Origin: Bacteroidales bacterium
GTDB lineage: Bacteria; Bacteroidota; Bacteroidia; Bacteroidales; UBA3824
Direction of reading: 5' to 3'
Assembly (NCBI GenBank): GCA_024401025.1
Contig: JAKSLV010000019.1
Location: forward strand, 1-33,274
DNA length: 33,274 nt
Positions 1-8,419 of the stretch are shown piece after piece. Position 1 is the stretch's first letter, and each line of letters starts with the position of its first letter. A program made the translations under genes and the position numbers. The notes below the pieces were generated by a model that saw only the letters and a program-made list of their open reading frames with translations, had not been told where the DNA came from and ran no database searches.

Positions 1-51
1 GCCGACTATTAAGACAGAATCATTCATTTATACATTAAACACATCAAAATT

Positions 52-1104
52 ATGAAGAAATTTTTTACTACATTTGTTATGAAGGCTGTTATGCTTATTG
101 TTGCAGTATCAGCCACAGCCATGGGCGCAAAGGCCCAGCAGACCGACAGTACATTTGTTACTGCAAATCTTGAGTCTTTTACCCCTTATTTCGACAAGAT
201 CTCTCCCATGTTCGAGAGTTTCCTGGACGAGAACGTTATCCGTCAGGAGCGCAAGACCAAGAGTTTCTGGGAGGTTTCGTGCAAGCTTACCATGACTCAG
301 GCTCAGTTTGCCGAGCTTAAGGCCAAGATGGATGAGTGGAAGTGTCAGACCATCCTGCAAAACGAGATGATCGTATATGTAAACAAGGAAAAGGCTGTCA
401 AGATAGAGTCAAATAGGGATTTGCAGGCTTCTATTGATGATAGAAATGCTATTCTGGATACTTTGAAGGATGCGAGAGAGCGCGCACGCCTCAAGTCCGA
501 TAATGCCGACGGCTATGCTACAATAAGGAGCAACAACAAGAAAATTGCTGATCTTGAGGAGCAGATTGGCACTGTTTCCTTGAGTGTGGTTCTCAAGCGC
601 GAGATGACAACTCCCAAGAACGGCCGCAGAGTAAAGTTCGTGAATATGCCTGGTTTCGAGTACAGCTACCTCAATATCGAGAATCCTAAGGCTGGCCTCT
701 CTGCCGAAAGCTACACCGGCTACAACATCAAGTACGTATTCACACAGGGCAAATCGCACGTTACTGTAGGCGTTTTCAAGGCCAACGATTTTGTAAAGAC
801 CGATTCGTCTACCTACTCAGACATCTTCAACTTCAGCTATGGTCAGGATTTCTATTCGAGACATATGGGCCGTGGCGGTCGCAAGTTCTTGAATGTTTAT
901 TCCGGCTATAATGTTGGTTTCATGGCGTACACATCCGAGGAGAAAACCCTTAAGAATCTGTATATAAGCCCATCTGTGGGATGCGAGATCTTCAAGAACA
1001 ACTTTATGCTCTGGGATTTCAAGGTCAACTACGTGCTCCCATTCTCCAACAACTTCAATCTTAGAGGTTTGCAGTTTGCCACATCTCTCAACTTCTCGTT
1101 GTAG
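52..1104 (+). CDS. Exported protein with coiled coil and barrel-like C-terminus, unknown function
   Basis: I do not recognise this 350-residue protein. It begins with a clear signal peptide of about 28 residues (Lys-rich start, hydrophobic core, cleavage near AKA-QQ), so it is exported. Residues about 115-180 are rich in Lys, Glu, Asp, Arg and Leu and look like a coiled coil. The part after residue 200 alternates polar and hydrophobic residues with many Tyr and Phe and ends in short amphipathic strands (final residues ATSLNFSL), as in small outer-membrane barrels. A periplasmic coiled coil joined to a small barrel is therefore my inference. The ATG at 52 is the first good start and is followed at once by the signal peptide. 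The next gene also encodes an exported protein, 66 bp downstream, so the two may be co-transcribed. I see no clear promoter in the 51 bases upstream. Confidence 0.7.
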   Translation: MKKFFTTFVMKAVMLIVAVSATAMGAKAQQTDSTFVTANLESFTPYFDKISPMFESFLDENVIRQERKTKSFWEVSCKLTMTQAQFAELKAKMDEWKCQTILQNEMIVYVNKEKAVKIESNRDLQASIDDRNAILDTLKDARERARLKSDNADGYATIRSNNKKIADLEEQIGTVSLSVVLKREMTTPKNGRRVKFVNMPGFEYSYLNIENPKAGLSAESYTGYNIKYVFTQGKSHVTVGVFKANDFVKTDSSTYSDIFNFSYGQDFYSRHMGRGGRKFLNVYSGYNVGFMAYTSEEKTLKNLYISPSVGCEIFKNNFMLWDFKVNYVLPFSNNFNLRGLQFATSLNFSL

Positions 1105-1107
1105 CAA

Positions 1108-1131
1108 ATATTTTTAGCACAGATAGCATAG
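1108..1131. repeat. Degenerate half of an extragenic CACAGA-type element
   Basis: The gap between the first two genes contains ATATTTTTAGCACAGATAGC, which resembles the left arm of the inverted repeat at 2286 (ATTTTTCGCACAGACAAC). No matching right arm follows, only a short GCATA/TATGC hairpin around a T run. It may be a decayed member of the same family. Confidence 0.35.
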
Positions 1132-1170
1132 TTTTTTTATGCATTAATAACATTAACACACATCATAATC

Positions 1171-2238
1171 ATGAAACAAAAAATTTTCTCTTTCCTGATA
1201 GCGCTTATGTGCTGCGGAAATCTTTTGGCACAGTCGTCATCTGATCTTGAAATGATGGCTGCGATGGAAAATGCTGATAAGGGTGAGCTGAAGCTAAAGT
1301 CGCCAGCCCGAAAGATTGGAAACTCAAAGTATGGATATATATTTGAAGTTTCCATTTACGATACCAATGGCGAATTGATCTCCAAAAATAAAAGATTGGA
1401 ATGCCTTTCATTTGCTTCTTCTTTTTGTTATGTAGTCAATATTGACGGACAGGACAAATTGTTTGAGATGGAAATCAATGGTCTTGCGAGAGGCGTGTAC
1501 CACCTCGATCTACTATATAAGCCAGAGTTCGTAGTTACATACAAACCAGATGTGTCGAAGGCTGATCCATATGTACAAAAGGCAATGTTATGCGCCGCAA
1601 AAGGAAACACCGACAAATCTGTCGAATATTTGATGAAATCGGCCGACAACGGCAGTCAGTGGGGACTGTATTTCCTGGGTATGCTTTATCTCCAACAGGG
1701 CGACCCAAGAGCTTTGGACCTGTTTAAGAGGTCCGCTGACAAGGGCAACGCCTGCGCTCAGGAATTTTGGGCCAACATTATAATCGAGCAGCAGGATACA
1801 GCTAATTACTCCAAAGCATTGTCTATGTTGAAAAAATCTGCCAGTCAGCGTTATGTGAATGGTCAGGTGTCATTGGCTAATCTTTATTATTCGGGCATAG
1901 CTGTAGAACAAGACTTGGGTATGGCATTGCGTTATTATGAGCTTGCCGCCAAGCAGGGACATCCAGAGGCATTGATAAAGGTTGCATGCCTTTATCTGGA
2001 GGGTGTTAAACAGAACGATCCTCTCGCTTTCCGCTACTTAAAAAAGGGAATCTCCCTCGTGGAATCAATGGGTGAGCCCGAATTGGCCGAATTGGCCGAA
2101 GATAAAGGTTATTATTGTTTGGGCAAATGCTATGTGGAAGGCATTGGCACAGAGAAGAATATGGAGATGGGCAAACACTATTTAAGCAAGGCCAAGAATC
2201 AGGAAGCCGTGGAATATCTCCGCAATCTGGGGCAGTAA
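1171..2238 (+). CDS. Exported Sel1-like (TPR family) repeat protein
   Basis: This 355-residue protein has a signal peptide (MKQKIFSFLIALMCCGNLLAQ, cleavage after LLAQ). From about residue 130 it carries four to six Sel1-type repeats, a TPR variant, recognisable by motifs such as ALSMLKKSA, SLANLYYSG, ALRYYELAAKQGHPEA, LGKCYVEGIG and GKHYLSKA. Residues 25-125 are a separate domain of mostly beta character that I cannot assign. Sel1 repeats form an alpha solenoid that binds other proteins, so a periplasmic adaptor role is likely, with unknown partner. The gene follows another exported protein by 66 bp and converges on trkA, with a long inverted repeat between them. Confidence 0.85.
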   Translation: MKQKIFSFLIALMCCGNLLAQSSSDLEMMAAMENADKGELKLKSPARKIGNSKYGYIFEVSIYDTNGELISKNKRLECLSFASSFCYVVNIDGQDKLFEMEINGLARGVYHLDLLYKPEFVVTYKPDVSKADPYVQKAMLCAAKGNTDKSVEYLMKSADNGSQWGLYFLGMLYLQQGDPRALDLFKRSADKGNACAQEFWANIIIEQQDTANYSKALSMLKKSASQRYVNGQVSLANLYYSGIAVEQDLGMALRYYELAAKQGHPEALIKVACLYLEGVKQNDPLAFRYLKKGISLVESMGEPELAELAEDKGYYCLGKCYVEGIGTEKNMEMGKHYLSKAKNQEAVEYLRNLGQ

Positions 2239-2285
2239 GATGAGGATTCATCTGAAGGATGCGATACGTTGTAGAATATATTTTT

Positions 2286-2367
2286 CGCACAGACAACACA
2301 TATTTTCACTGATAATGAAATTTTATCGAACTTTCATTAATCTATGAAAATCTGTGTTGTCTGTGCG
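2286..2367. repeat. Long extragenic inverted repeat, probable terminator for the Sel1 gene
   Basis: The left arm (2286-2308, starting CGCACAGACAACACA) and right arm (2345-2367, ending TGTGTTGTCTGTGCG) are complementary over 23 bp with one mismatch. The 36-base loop contains a smaller AATGAAA/TTTCATT stem. A T run follows on the plus strand (2370-2379), so it could terminate the Sel1 gene. The arm sequence resembles elements at 1108 and 16972, so this may also be a dispersed extragenic palindrome. Confidence 0.75.
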
Positions 2368-2379
2368 AATATTTTTTTC

Positions 2380-3075
2380 TTAATCATCCACAAAAGCCTT
2401 CAGCATCTTTGCCTTGCCGAAAACCACAATCCTGTCGCCCTCCTGAAGCACTGTCATTGCCAATGGCTCGGTGAGTTTACGCTCGCGGATTACCTTGCCG
2501 CGCCAGTTGGTGCTTTCGGTCATTCGCAGTATGGTGAGGATGTTCAGCTTGTATTTCGATCTGATGTCGCTGTCCTTTATCACCACTCCGTAATACCTCG
2601 ACGGCAAATCCACCTCGGCCACCTTGTGCTGGTCGAAGAGGCTGAAAACCTCCTGAGCGCCCGTCAGCGACAGACGGTCGGTGAGTCTCTCGGCAGATTC
2701 CTCCTCGGGGTGAACGATCTCTATATTGTGGTCGATGGCCTCCAACACTCGCTGATGCGTATCGTTGATGGCGCGGCAGATGAGGCGCTTGTTCTCGTCC
2801 ATCTGGTGGAAAGTGGCGGTTACGAGTATCGACTGTCCTATGTCCTCGCCGATGGCCACAATCACGCAGTCGGCCTCGTCCCAGACGGGCAGACCCGCAC
2901 GGATGGCGTTCACATCGGTGCAGTCTAGCTTTACCGATGATGTTATCATATCTTTCAGCGCGTCCACCTTCTTGTCGGAAGTATCAGCACCATAAACCTC
3001 GTTGCCGGCGTTGGTGAGTCTCATGGCCAGCGACGAGCCGAAGTTTCCTAGTCCTACTATGATGTATTTTTTCAT
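2380..3075 (-). CDS. trkA: TrkA/KtrA-type K+ uptake regulatory protein
   Basis: This cytoplasmic gating subunit (231 residues) of a Trk/Ktr potassium system has an N-terminal RCK_N Rossmann domain with the nucleotide-binding motif GLGNFG (residues 8-13) and the acidic end of strand 2 (YGAD). The C-terminal RCK_C domain (about 145-231) ends with EGDRIVVFGK, typical of the family. The length fits a single-RCK KtrA-like protein rather than the doubled E. coli TrkA. Proteins of this family bind NAD(H) or ATP/ADP and open or close the TrkH/KtrB channel. Its partner trkH lies 27 bp upstream on the same strand, so the two are surely co-transcribed. The ATG at 3075 starts directly at the first beta strand. 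Confidence 0.93.
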   Translation of the reverse strand: MKKYIIVGLGNFGSSLAMRLTNAGNEVYGADTSDKKVDALKDMITSSVKLDCTDVNAIRAGLPVWDEADCVIVAIGEDIGQSILVTATFHQMDENKRLICRAINDTHQRVLEAIDHNIEIVHPEEESAERLTDRLSLTGAQEVFSLFDQHKVAEVDLPSRYYGVVIKDSDIRSKYKLNILTILRMTESTNWRGKVIRERKLTEPLAMTVLQEGDRIVVFGKAKMLKAFVDD

Positions 3076-3102
3076 TTTTGATTTTCGATTTTTGATTGTT
3101 GA

Positions 3103-4947
3103 TTATCCAACGTACACATTCTCTTTCGGGTACATGTAGTTGAGCGATTTTACCGGTGTGAAGAATGCCTTGGCCAATGTGAGCGCGCCCACACGGCCTA
3201 TGAACATCAGCAGCGACAGCAGTATGCGGCTGGCGGGGCTAAGCGAGTCGGTGATGCCCATGCTGAGTCCGCAGGTGCAGTAGGCCGACGTGGTTTCGAA
3301 AAGCATCTCCGCCATTCCAGCGTTGCTGTTTTCCGATTCGAATATGCTCATCAGGAATGTGCCGCCGGCTATGAATATCAGTGATATTATGATTACCGCA
3401 AAGGCCAGGCGCACGGTGCGGTTGGCTATCTTGCGGCGGAAAATCTCTATCCTGTCCTTGCCCTGGAGTATGCTGATGATATCCAGCACCGCTATGCCGA
3501 ATGTGGTGGTTTTGATGCCGCCTCCGGTGGATATCGGCGATGCTCCAATCCACATCTGCACTATTATGAACACTATGGTGGCCATGTGCATTGTGTTGAT
3601 TCCTATGTCGTTGAATCCGGCGCTTCGTGGCATTACGGCGTAGTAGAACGAATCCACCAGCTTGTGCCAGAATCCGTCGTGGGCCAGCAGCGTGTTGTTC
3701 CATTCCAGAGCCATGAACATCAGTGTGCCTATCACGAAGATTATGGTGCTTACTATGGCGGCCAGCTTGGTGTTAACGTTTATGAGCCTGGGCTCGTGGA
3801 TGTAGCGCTTGTGGTCCCAGATTACGCGCTTCAGGTTCACCAGCTTGTGGTAGATGAAGTTCTGGAGGTTTATCAGTATCGGGAAACCCACGCCGCCCAG
3901 TATGGCCAGCACAGATATTATTATCTTCAGCGAATAGTTGTGGAAGAGCATATCGGCGCACATGCTGCCGGGTATGGTGGTGAATCCGGCGTTGCAGAAT
4001 GCTGATACTGCGTTATATATGGCAAAATATATGCGGTCGCTGGTGGTGGGGATCTCGGGGCCACATTCCACTGTGAAGAATATCGTTATGGCGCCGATAA
4101 TCTCGATGGTGAAGGTGTAGATTACGATGGTGAGGATAATCTTGAGCGTGCTGCCCATGCCCTCGGTGCCCACCATGTTGCCGAGCATGGCGTCGGCCTT
4201 GAAGGAGCTTGTGTCCTTGAAGAAATATGCTATGAAGCAGGTGAAGGTCATTACTCCCAGGCCGCCTATCTGCAAGAGGAAGAGCAGTATGCCCTGACCC
4301 AGAGGTGTGAGCATCTCGCCCGAATCCACGCACTGCAATCCCGTGATGCTTACGGCGCTGGTGGCCATGAAGAGGCAGTCAACGAAGGGCAGCTTGGTAA
4401 CTGCGGCGTTGGGCAGCTTCAGCAATCCGGCGCCTATGAATATTATCACTATGAAGCTGAGCGCAAAGAGCGATTCTGGCTTTATCTTGGCCACAAGCAC
4501 CTTGAAGGTGTTTTTGCTGACCTCGATGAAGAATGTGGACAATATTATAAGGTACACCAGATCGGGGCTGGTGAGAAACCGGTATACAATGCCGTGATAA
4601 TCAACGGTATCGAATACAAATTTTACATTGAAGAGGTAGAATATCAGGAACACGAAAAGCAGAATCCTGATTACCAGCATGTATATCTTCTGACCCTTGC
4701 CGCGGTTTTTCAGGATGCTGGGCATCTTGGTGCTGAAGAAGATGAAATACAGGAACAGGTATGCGTAATACACATTGTGGAGCCAGCGGGTATCGGTGTT
4801 GTCGCTCAGGAAACCTATCTCGTACACCGCCGCAAAAAATATCACAATGGTGGTGTAGAACAATACATTGTCGATGATTGTCCTAAGCCTGGAGCTCTGA
4901 TACTTCGAAAGCCCGTTTTTATATATGTTTTTTAGGTATTCCAGCAC
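3103..4947 (-). CDS. trkH: TrkH/KtrB family K+ (or Na+) transporter with long N-terminal membrane extension
   Basis: This is the inner-membrane pore subunit for potassium uptake (614 residues). The four pore repeats of the superfamily are visible by their filter loops: SITGLQCVDSG (about 200-210), FCNAGFTTIPG (about 325), PRSAGFNDIG (about 440) and CTCGLSMG (about 560). The conserved STGGGIKTTT segment lies between the third and fourth loops. The first 150 residues hold about four extra hydrophobic helices that E. coli TrkH lacks, which accounts for the length. trkA follows 27 bp downstream and encodes the gating partner. A thioredoxin-fold protein gene precedes it by 33 bp. Whether the ion is K+ or Na+ cannot be decided from sequence; K+ is the usual substrate. 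Confidence 0.93.
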   Translation of the reverse strand: MLEYLKNIYKNGLSKYQSSRLRTIIDNVLFYTTIVIFFAAVYEIGFLSDNTDTRWLHNVYYAYLFLYFIFFSTKMPSILKNRGKGQKIYMLVIRILLFVFLIFYLFNVKFVFDTVDYHGIVYRFLTSPDLVYLIILSTFFIEVSKNTFKVLVAKIKPESLFALSFIVIIFIGAGLLKLPNAAVTKLPFVDCLFMATSAVSITGLQCVDSGEMLTPLGQGILLFLLQIGGLGVMTFTCFIAYFFKDTSSFKADAMLGNMVGTEGMGSTLKIILTIVIYTFTIEIIGAITIFFTVECGPEIPTTSDRIYFAIYNAVSAFCNAGFTTIPGSMCADMLFHNYSLKIIISVLAILGGVGFPILINLQNFIYHKLVNLKRVIWDHKRYIHEPRLINVNTKLAAIVSTIIFVIGTLMFMALEWNNTLLAHDGFWHKLVDSFYYAVMPRSAGFNDIGINTMHMATIVFIIVQMWIGASPISTGGGIKTTTFGIAVLDIISILQGKDRIEIFRRKIANRTVRLAFAVIIISLIFIAGGTFLMSIFESENSNAGMAEMLFETTSAYCTCGLSMGITDSLSPASRILLSLLMFIGRVGALTLAKAFFTPVKSLNYMYPKENVYVG

Positions 4948-4980
4948 TTTAAGTCACTGATTTTGCCGTGATTGTTCTTT

Positions 4981-6432
4981 TTATTTTATTCCCTGATTCT
5001 CGCGGTACTGCTTGCGCATCTGCTCCTGTTTCCAGCTGCGGAATGTGGCGTCGAATTTTTGCAGGAAGCCCTCCGTGGGACTTGGTGCGGGTTTCATCGC
5101 CAGCATCAGGTCTGGATTTATAAGGTAATACGTTGGGAAAGCCCTCACCTCGTATTTCTTGAGCATCTCCTTGTCGCCATTGTACCAGTAGATTGGGAAC
5201 CCGAGGTCTTCCTCTAGGTTGTTGCAGAAATCAGTGTATTGGTTTTTGTTCTGATCCACAAACACCAGCACCACGTTTAGCGCCTCGGGCGGAACCTCGG
5301 CCCTTACATCGCGTATCAGCTCCAGATCGCTCTGAGCCGAGTAGCTGTTAGGGTTGAAGAAAATAAGGTATGTGAATTTTCCGTGGAAGCTAGTAAGGTC
5401 GTATTTCTTGTTTTCCATGTCGGAAATGTTGAAATCGGGAGCCTGATGCCCGCACATCAGCTGTGTAAAATAGCCCGAGATGTTTTCGGCCATCTTCCTG
5501 AAATCCTTCGACTTGCAGGCGCCCGCCATGGAATCGGCCAGAGCCACCAGACATTCCTTCGATATGGTGTCGGCATAGTAGGCGTCCTTTATTCCCTTCA
5601 GGATTATGTAATCGGCCAGGCGGTCGTTGCTCACCTTGGGTTCAGCCACAATGGACTGATGCAGAGCGTGATAGCTCTTGTCGCGGATGGCCTGATACTT
5701 GTCGTTGTGGCTGGCGAACATGTCCTTGAAATTGGCGAACACGTTGGTGTAGATCTCGTCGAAGAGGTCGTTGTAGGCCGGATTTTTGGGCATCACGTCC
5801 TTGCCGGCGAAATACTCCTTTATAATAATGTCGTTGTTGCGGCGGTAGGCGGTGCGGTCCAGCATTGCAAACCTGTATCGCATGTAGCTCTGGAAGAAAG
5901 GGTCGTCGCTCTTTAACTGAGCCGCAATCTTGGCCTCCAGGGTGTCGGTTTTGGCCTTGCTGAAGCTGTATTGCGATGTTATGATCCTGTTCATGGCCTG
6001 CACGTACAGCTTGTCGAAAGCCGGAATCAGCTCGTTGAGGTCGCTTGGGTCGGCGTTTATAAGCTTGGGATAGAATTCGTATTTCCTGAAAAACGGATTC
6101 ACCTCGTCCTGAGGCTTAATCTCCTGTTTCTCAGGCAGTATTATGGTCTGCTTGGTGTTGGGTTTCAGGTAAAGCATGCATTTGAAAACATTGAGGTCGA
6201 TGTATGCCTTTGTTACCTCCCTCAGCCTTACATTGAAAGAGAAATTGCCGTCCTTATCCACAATGGCTGTGGATATAACGGTCTCATTTTTAGTAATATA
6301 ATCGTCGATGGAATACATTCGCAGCGTGTCGCCGGCGTAGGTTTTGGCATTGCCGCTTACCACGTCGGTCTGCGCCATTGATAGGCTTGCCGATAAAATT
6401 ATCGCAACCATCAATAATAAATTCCTTGTCAT
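4981..6432 (-). CDS. Exported thioredoxin-fold (TlpA-like) protein lacking the CxxC active site
   Basis: This 483-residue protein has a signal peptide (cleavage near SMA-QT). An N-terminal beta-rich domain (about 22-110) resembles the DUF4369-type domain often found ahead of TlpA-like thioredoxins in Bacteroidetes. A helical middle region follows (about 120-325). The C-terminal thioredoxin fold (about 330-465) starts at GHQAPDFNI and includes the cis-proline loop AFPTYY (Pro433). At the place where WCxxC should stand the sequence is FFNPNSYSAQ (358-367), without cysteine. It is therefore unlikely to be a thiol oxidoreductase by the usual mechanism, and a binding or structural role in the periplasm is my inference. 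It lies between the FHA gene and trkH on the same strand. Confidence 0.85.
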   Translation of the reverse strand: MTRNLLLMVAIILSASLSMAQTDVVSGNAKTYAGDTLRMYSIDDYITKNETVISTAIVDKDGNFSFNVRLREVTKAYIDLNVFKCMLYLKPNTKQTIILPEKQEIKPQDEVNPFFRKYEFYPKLINADPSDLNELIPAFDKLYVQAMNRIITSQYSFSKAKTDTLEAKIAAQLKSDDPFFQSYMRYRFAMLDRTAYRRNNDIIIKEYFAGKDVMPKNPAYNDLFDEIYTNVFANFKDMFASHNDKYQAIRDKSYHALHQSIVAEPKVSNDRLADYIILKGIKDAYYADTISKECLVALADSMAGACKSKDFRKMAENISGYFTQLMCGHQAPDFNISDMENKKYDLTSFHGKFTYLIFFNPNSYSAQSDLELIRDVRAEVPPEALNVVLVFVDQNKNQYTDFCNNLEEDLGFPIYWYNGDKEMLKKYEVRAFPTYYLINPDLMLAMKPAPSPTEGFLQKFDATFRSWKQEQMRKQYRENQGIK

Positions 6433-6480
6433 AGTAAAATATGTTTGGTTGGTATGTTACAAAACTCAAGAGCCTGATGC

Positions 6481-6945
6481 TTACACTTTGCGCCTCAGCA
6501 CCACGCCCGGGGCCATTTTCTGCGGCACTGCCTCCTCTGCCAGTCGCTGTTGCAGTTTTACGCCATCCTCCACAGTCACAGATATTTCGGTGGTCTTTAG
6601 AGTAAACTTTGTTTTGCCGCATTGGATGGTGTCGCCGTCCTTCAGCATCACAGGCTGGTCGCCGATGCGCTTGCTGGATCCGTTTACGAAAGTGCCGTTG
6701 GTGGAAGGCTTTCCAAGCAGCTGCTCGTTGTCCACTATCAGGTATTCGTATACGTTTCGGTTGCTGATGCGCACCACAAGTATCGCGTGGTTTCGGCTGG
6801 CGTATTCGTCGCCCGTTATGGGCACGTCGGGGCGGCTTAGCCTCGAAACCCTTCCTATTCTGTTTTTGCCCACGTGAAGCTCGTAACTAGCTGTCTCTGA
6901 GTTGTCTGTATTTAGTATCAGCCATCCGGCCGCTGTGTTTGCCAT
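6481..6945 (-). CDS. FHA-domain protein (phosphothreonine-binding)
   Basis: This is a small cytoplasmic protein (154 residues) that is essentially one forkhead-associated domain. The conserved residues are present: IGR (30-32), SRNHA (50-54) and STNGTFVNG (81-89), followed by the GD and sensory beta strands (LKDGDTIQCGKTKFTL). FHA domains bind phosphothreonine peptides, so a Ser/Thr kinase may act on a partner, though no kinase gene is in this window. The last 35 residues (from about 120) are a charged tail. It is the first gene of a probable minus-strand operon with the thioredoxin-like protein, trkH and trkA (gaps of 48, 33 and 27 bp). A well-formed promoter lies about 45 bp upstream. A role in controlling K+ uptake is only suggested by position. 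Confidence 0.92.
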   Translation of the reverse strand: MANTAAGWLILNTDNSETASYELHVGKNRIGRVSRLSRPDVPITGDEYASRNHAILVVRISNRNVYEYLIVDNEQLLGKPSTNGTFVNGSSKRIGDQPVMLKDGDTIQCGKTKFTLKTTEISVTVEDGVKLQQRLAEEAVPQKMAPGVVLRRKV

Positions 6946-6990
6946 ATCTTTTTTTTATTAATTTGCGGTTTTGTTGATAGTTTTTCATTT

Positions 6991-7022
6991 GCGAAGTTAA
7001 AACAAAATTTGCTGTTTTCAAA
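6991..7022 (-). promoter_or_regulatory. Bacteroidetes-type promoter for the FHA-trkH-trkA operon
   Basis: Read on the minus strand, TTTG (7019-7022) is followed after 19 bp by TAACTTCGC (6991-6999), one base from the TAnnTTTG consensus. It lies 46 bp upstream of the FHA start. Confidence 0.6.
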
Positions 7023-7027
7023 AGTTT

Positions 7028-7060
7028 TTTGCATTATTTGAAAAATTCTTACTACTTTTA
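7028..7060 (+). promoter_or_regulatory. Possible promoter for the Lgt gene
   Basis: TTTG (7028-7031) is followed after 21 bp by TACTTTTA (7053-7060), a fair match to TAnnTTTG, 41 bp ahead of the ATG. It runs divergently from the FHA promoter. Confidence 0.35.
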
Positions 7061-7101
7061 CACTCAAATTTAACTGAAAATTCACAGCAAGAATACAAGA
7101 G

Positions 7102-8331
7102 ATGAACCACGTGCTTTTGAGCGTTGCTACCATTGGCGACGCACTCAGGGAACTATTGGGCTGGAATGTAACATTGCCCATACAGACATACGGATTTTTT
7201 GTTGCAATGGCCTTTCTTACAGGCGCATACATTATGAATGTGGTATATCGCCGCATGGAGGCCAAGGGCCTTGTGGGTCCGGTCTACAAGGTGATGGAGA
7301 TAGGACAGAAGGTTACCTTTGTGGATCTTGCCGCATCGTTTCTGGTGGCCTTCGTCATCGGCTACAAGCTTATAGGCATTGTGGTGGATTACAAGGATTT
7401 TGCCGCTGACGCCCAGAATTATCTGATTTCCACAAGGGGCAGCTGGCTTGGCCTTCTCATAGCCTTTGTATCAGTATACCTCACCTACAGGGACCGCAAG
7501 AAGAAAGAGCTTCCATCGCCCAAGAAGGTGATCCTGAGGCAGTGGCCGCATCAGCTGGCTGCCAACCTGCTGATTGTTACCGGTATCTTCGGACTCTTCG
7601 GCGCCAAGATTTTCCATAATTTCGAAAACTGGGACCGTTTTGTGGCCGACCCAATTGGCGAGCTCACATCATTCAGCGGACTCACATTCTTTGGCGGACT
7701 GATAGTTGGCGGTTTTGCAGGTGCCTGGTATCTCAGGAAAAACAAGCTCAGCTCGTTCCATACCTTGGACTGCGCTGCCTGCGGTATTCCTTTCGGCTAC
7801 GCCATGGGCCGCATAGGCTGTCAGCTTTCCGGCGACGGATGCTGGGGAATAGAGAACACCTCAGAGTGTCCGGCCTTCCTGCCTGAGTGGGCCTGGAAAT
7901 CCACATTCCCCCACAACGTTATCAACGCAGGTGCTCCTATGAGCGATTGCGGAGGCGCCACCCATTGTCACGAGCTGGCTACCAGCGTGTATCCAACCTC
8001 TCTCTACGAGACCATCATGATGCTGATAATCTTCTCGCTGTGTTTCTTCTGGCTGAACAAGAAGGTGAAGTTTCCCGGAATGCTTTTCGGAATCTACCTT
8101 ACTCTCCAGGGCGTGGAGCGACTCCTTATCGAAAGCATCAGGGTGAACAACAAATTCCACGTTTTCGGTATGGAAGTAACACAGGCTCAGATGATTGCGA
8201 CTGGATTGATAATAGCCGGCGGCACAATAATTTTCCTTACATGGAAATATAAGGACAGGATAGCCGAGATGGCAAAATACAAGGAAGACATTCCCAACAT
8301 CAAGGCCGATATTGTGGACAGGATAGACTAG
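7102..8331 (+). CDS. lgt: Long Lgt-family prolipoprotein diacylglyceryl transferase
   Basis: This multi-pass inner-membrane protein belongs to the Lgt family, which moves diacylglycerol from phosphatidylglycerol to the lipobox cysteine of prolipoproteins. Supporting motifs are SGLTFFGGLIVGG (about 192-204), the signature loop GRIG...SGDGCWG (236-249) and the late RLLIESIRV segment (340-348). At 409 residues it is much longer than E. coli Lgt (291). Extra sequence lies in two places: an added membrane region at about 70-145, and a cysteine- and histidine-containing loop at about 253-292. Residues differ from the E. coli pattern: the position of His103 is Phe (LTFFGG against SFHGG) and the Asn after the signature Arg is Cys. 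I believe the family call but am less sure that it is the housekeeping enzyme. A terminator follows at 8361. Confidence 0.85.
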   Translation: MNHVLLSVATIGDALRELLGWNVTLPIQTYGFFVAMAFLTGAYIMNVVYRRMEAKGLVGPVYKVMEIGQKVTFVDLAASFLVAFVIGYKLIGIVVDYKDFAADAQNYLISTRGSWLGLLIAFVSVYLTYRDRKKKELPSPKKVILRQWPHQLAANLLIVTGIFGLFGAKIFHNFENWDRFVADPIGELTSFSGLTFFGGLIVGGFAGAWYLRKNKLSSFHTLDCAACGIPFGYAMGRIGCQLSGDGCWGIENTSECPAFLPEWAWKSTFPHNVINAGAPMSDCGGATHCHELATSVYPTSLYETIMMLIIFSLCFFWLNKKVKFPGMLFGIYLTLQGVERLLIESIRVNNKFHVFGMEVTQAQMIATGLIIAGGTIIFLTWKYKDRIAEMAKYKEDIPNIKADIVDRID

Positions 8332-8360
8332 CCGCATCCGGGATACGCCGACATATCCGG

Positions 8361-8390
8361 GAAACGCCTGACGGCGTTTCGGTTTTTTTT
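8361..8390 (+). terminator. Rho-independent terminator after lgt
   Basis: The 8 bp perfect stem GAAACGCC/GGCGTTTC has a four-base loop and is followed by GG and eight T residues. It lies 30 bp past the lgt stop codon. Confidence 0.9.
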
Positions 8391-8419
8391 ATACGAAAAT
8401 TGAAAGAATGGGAAATTAA

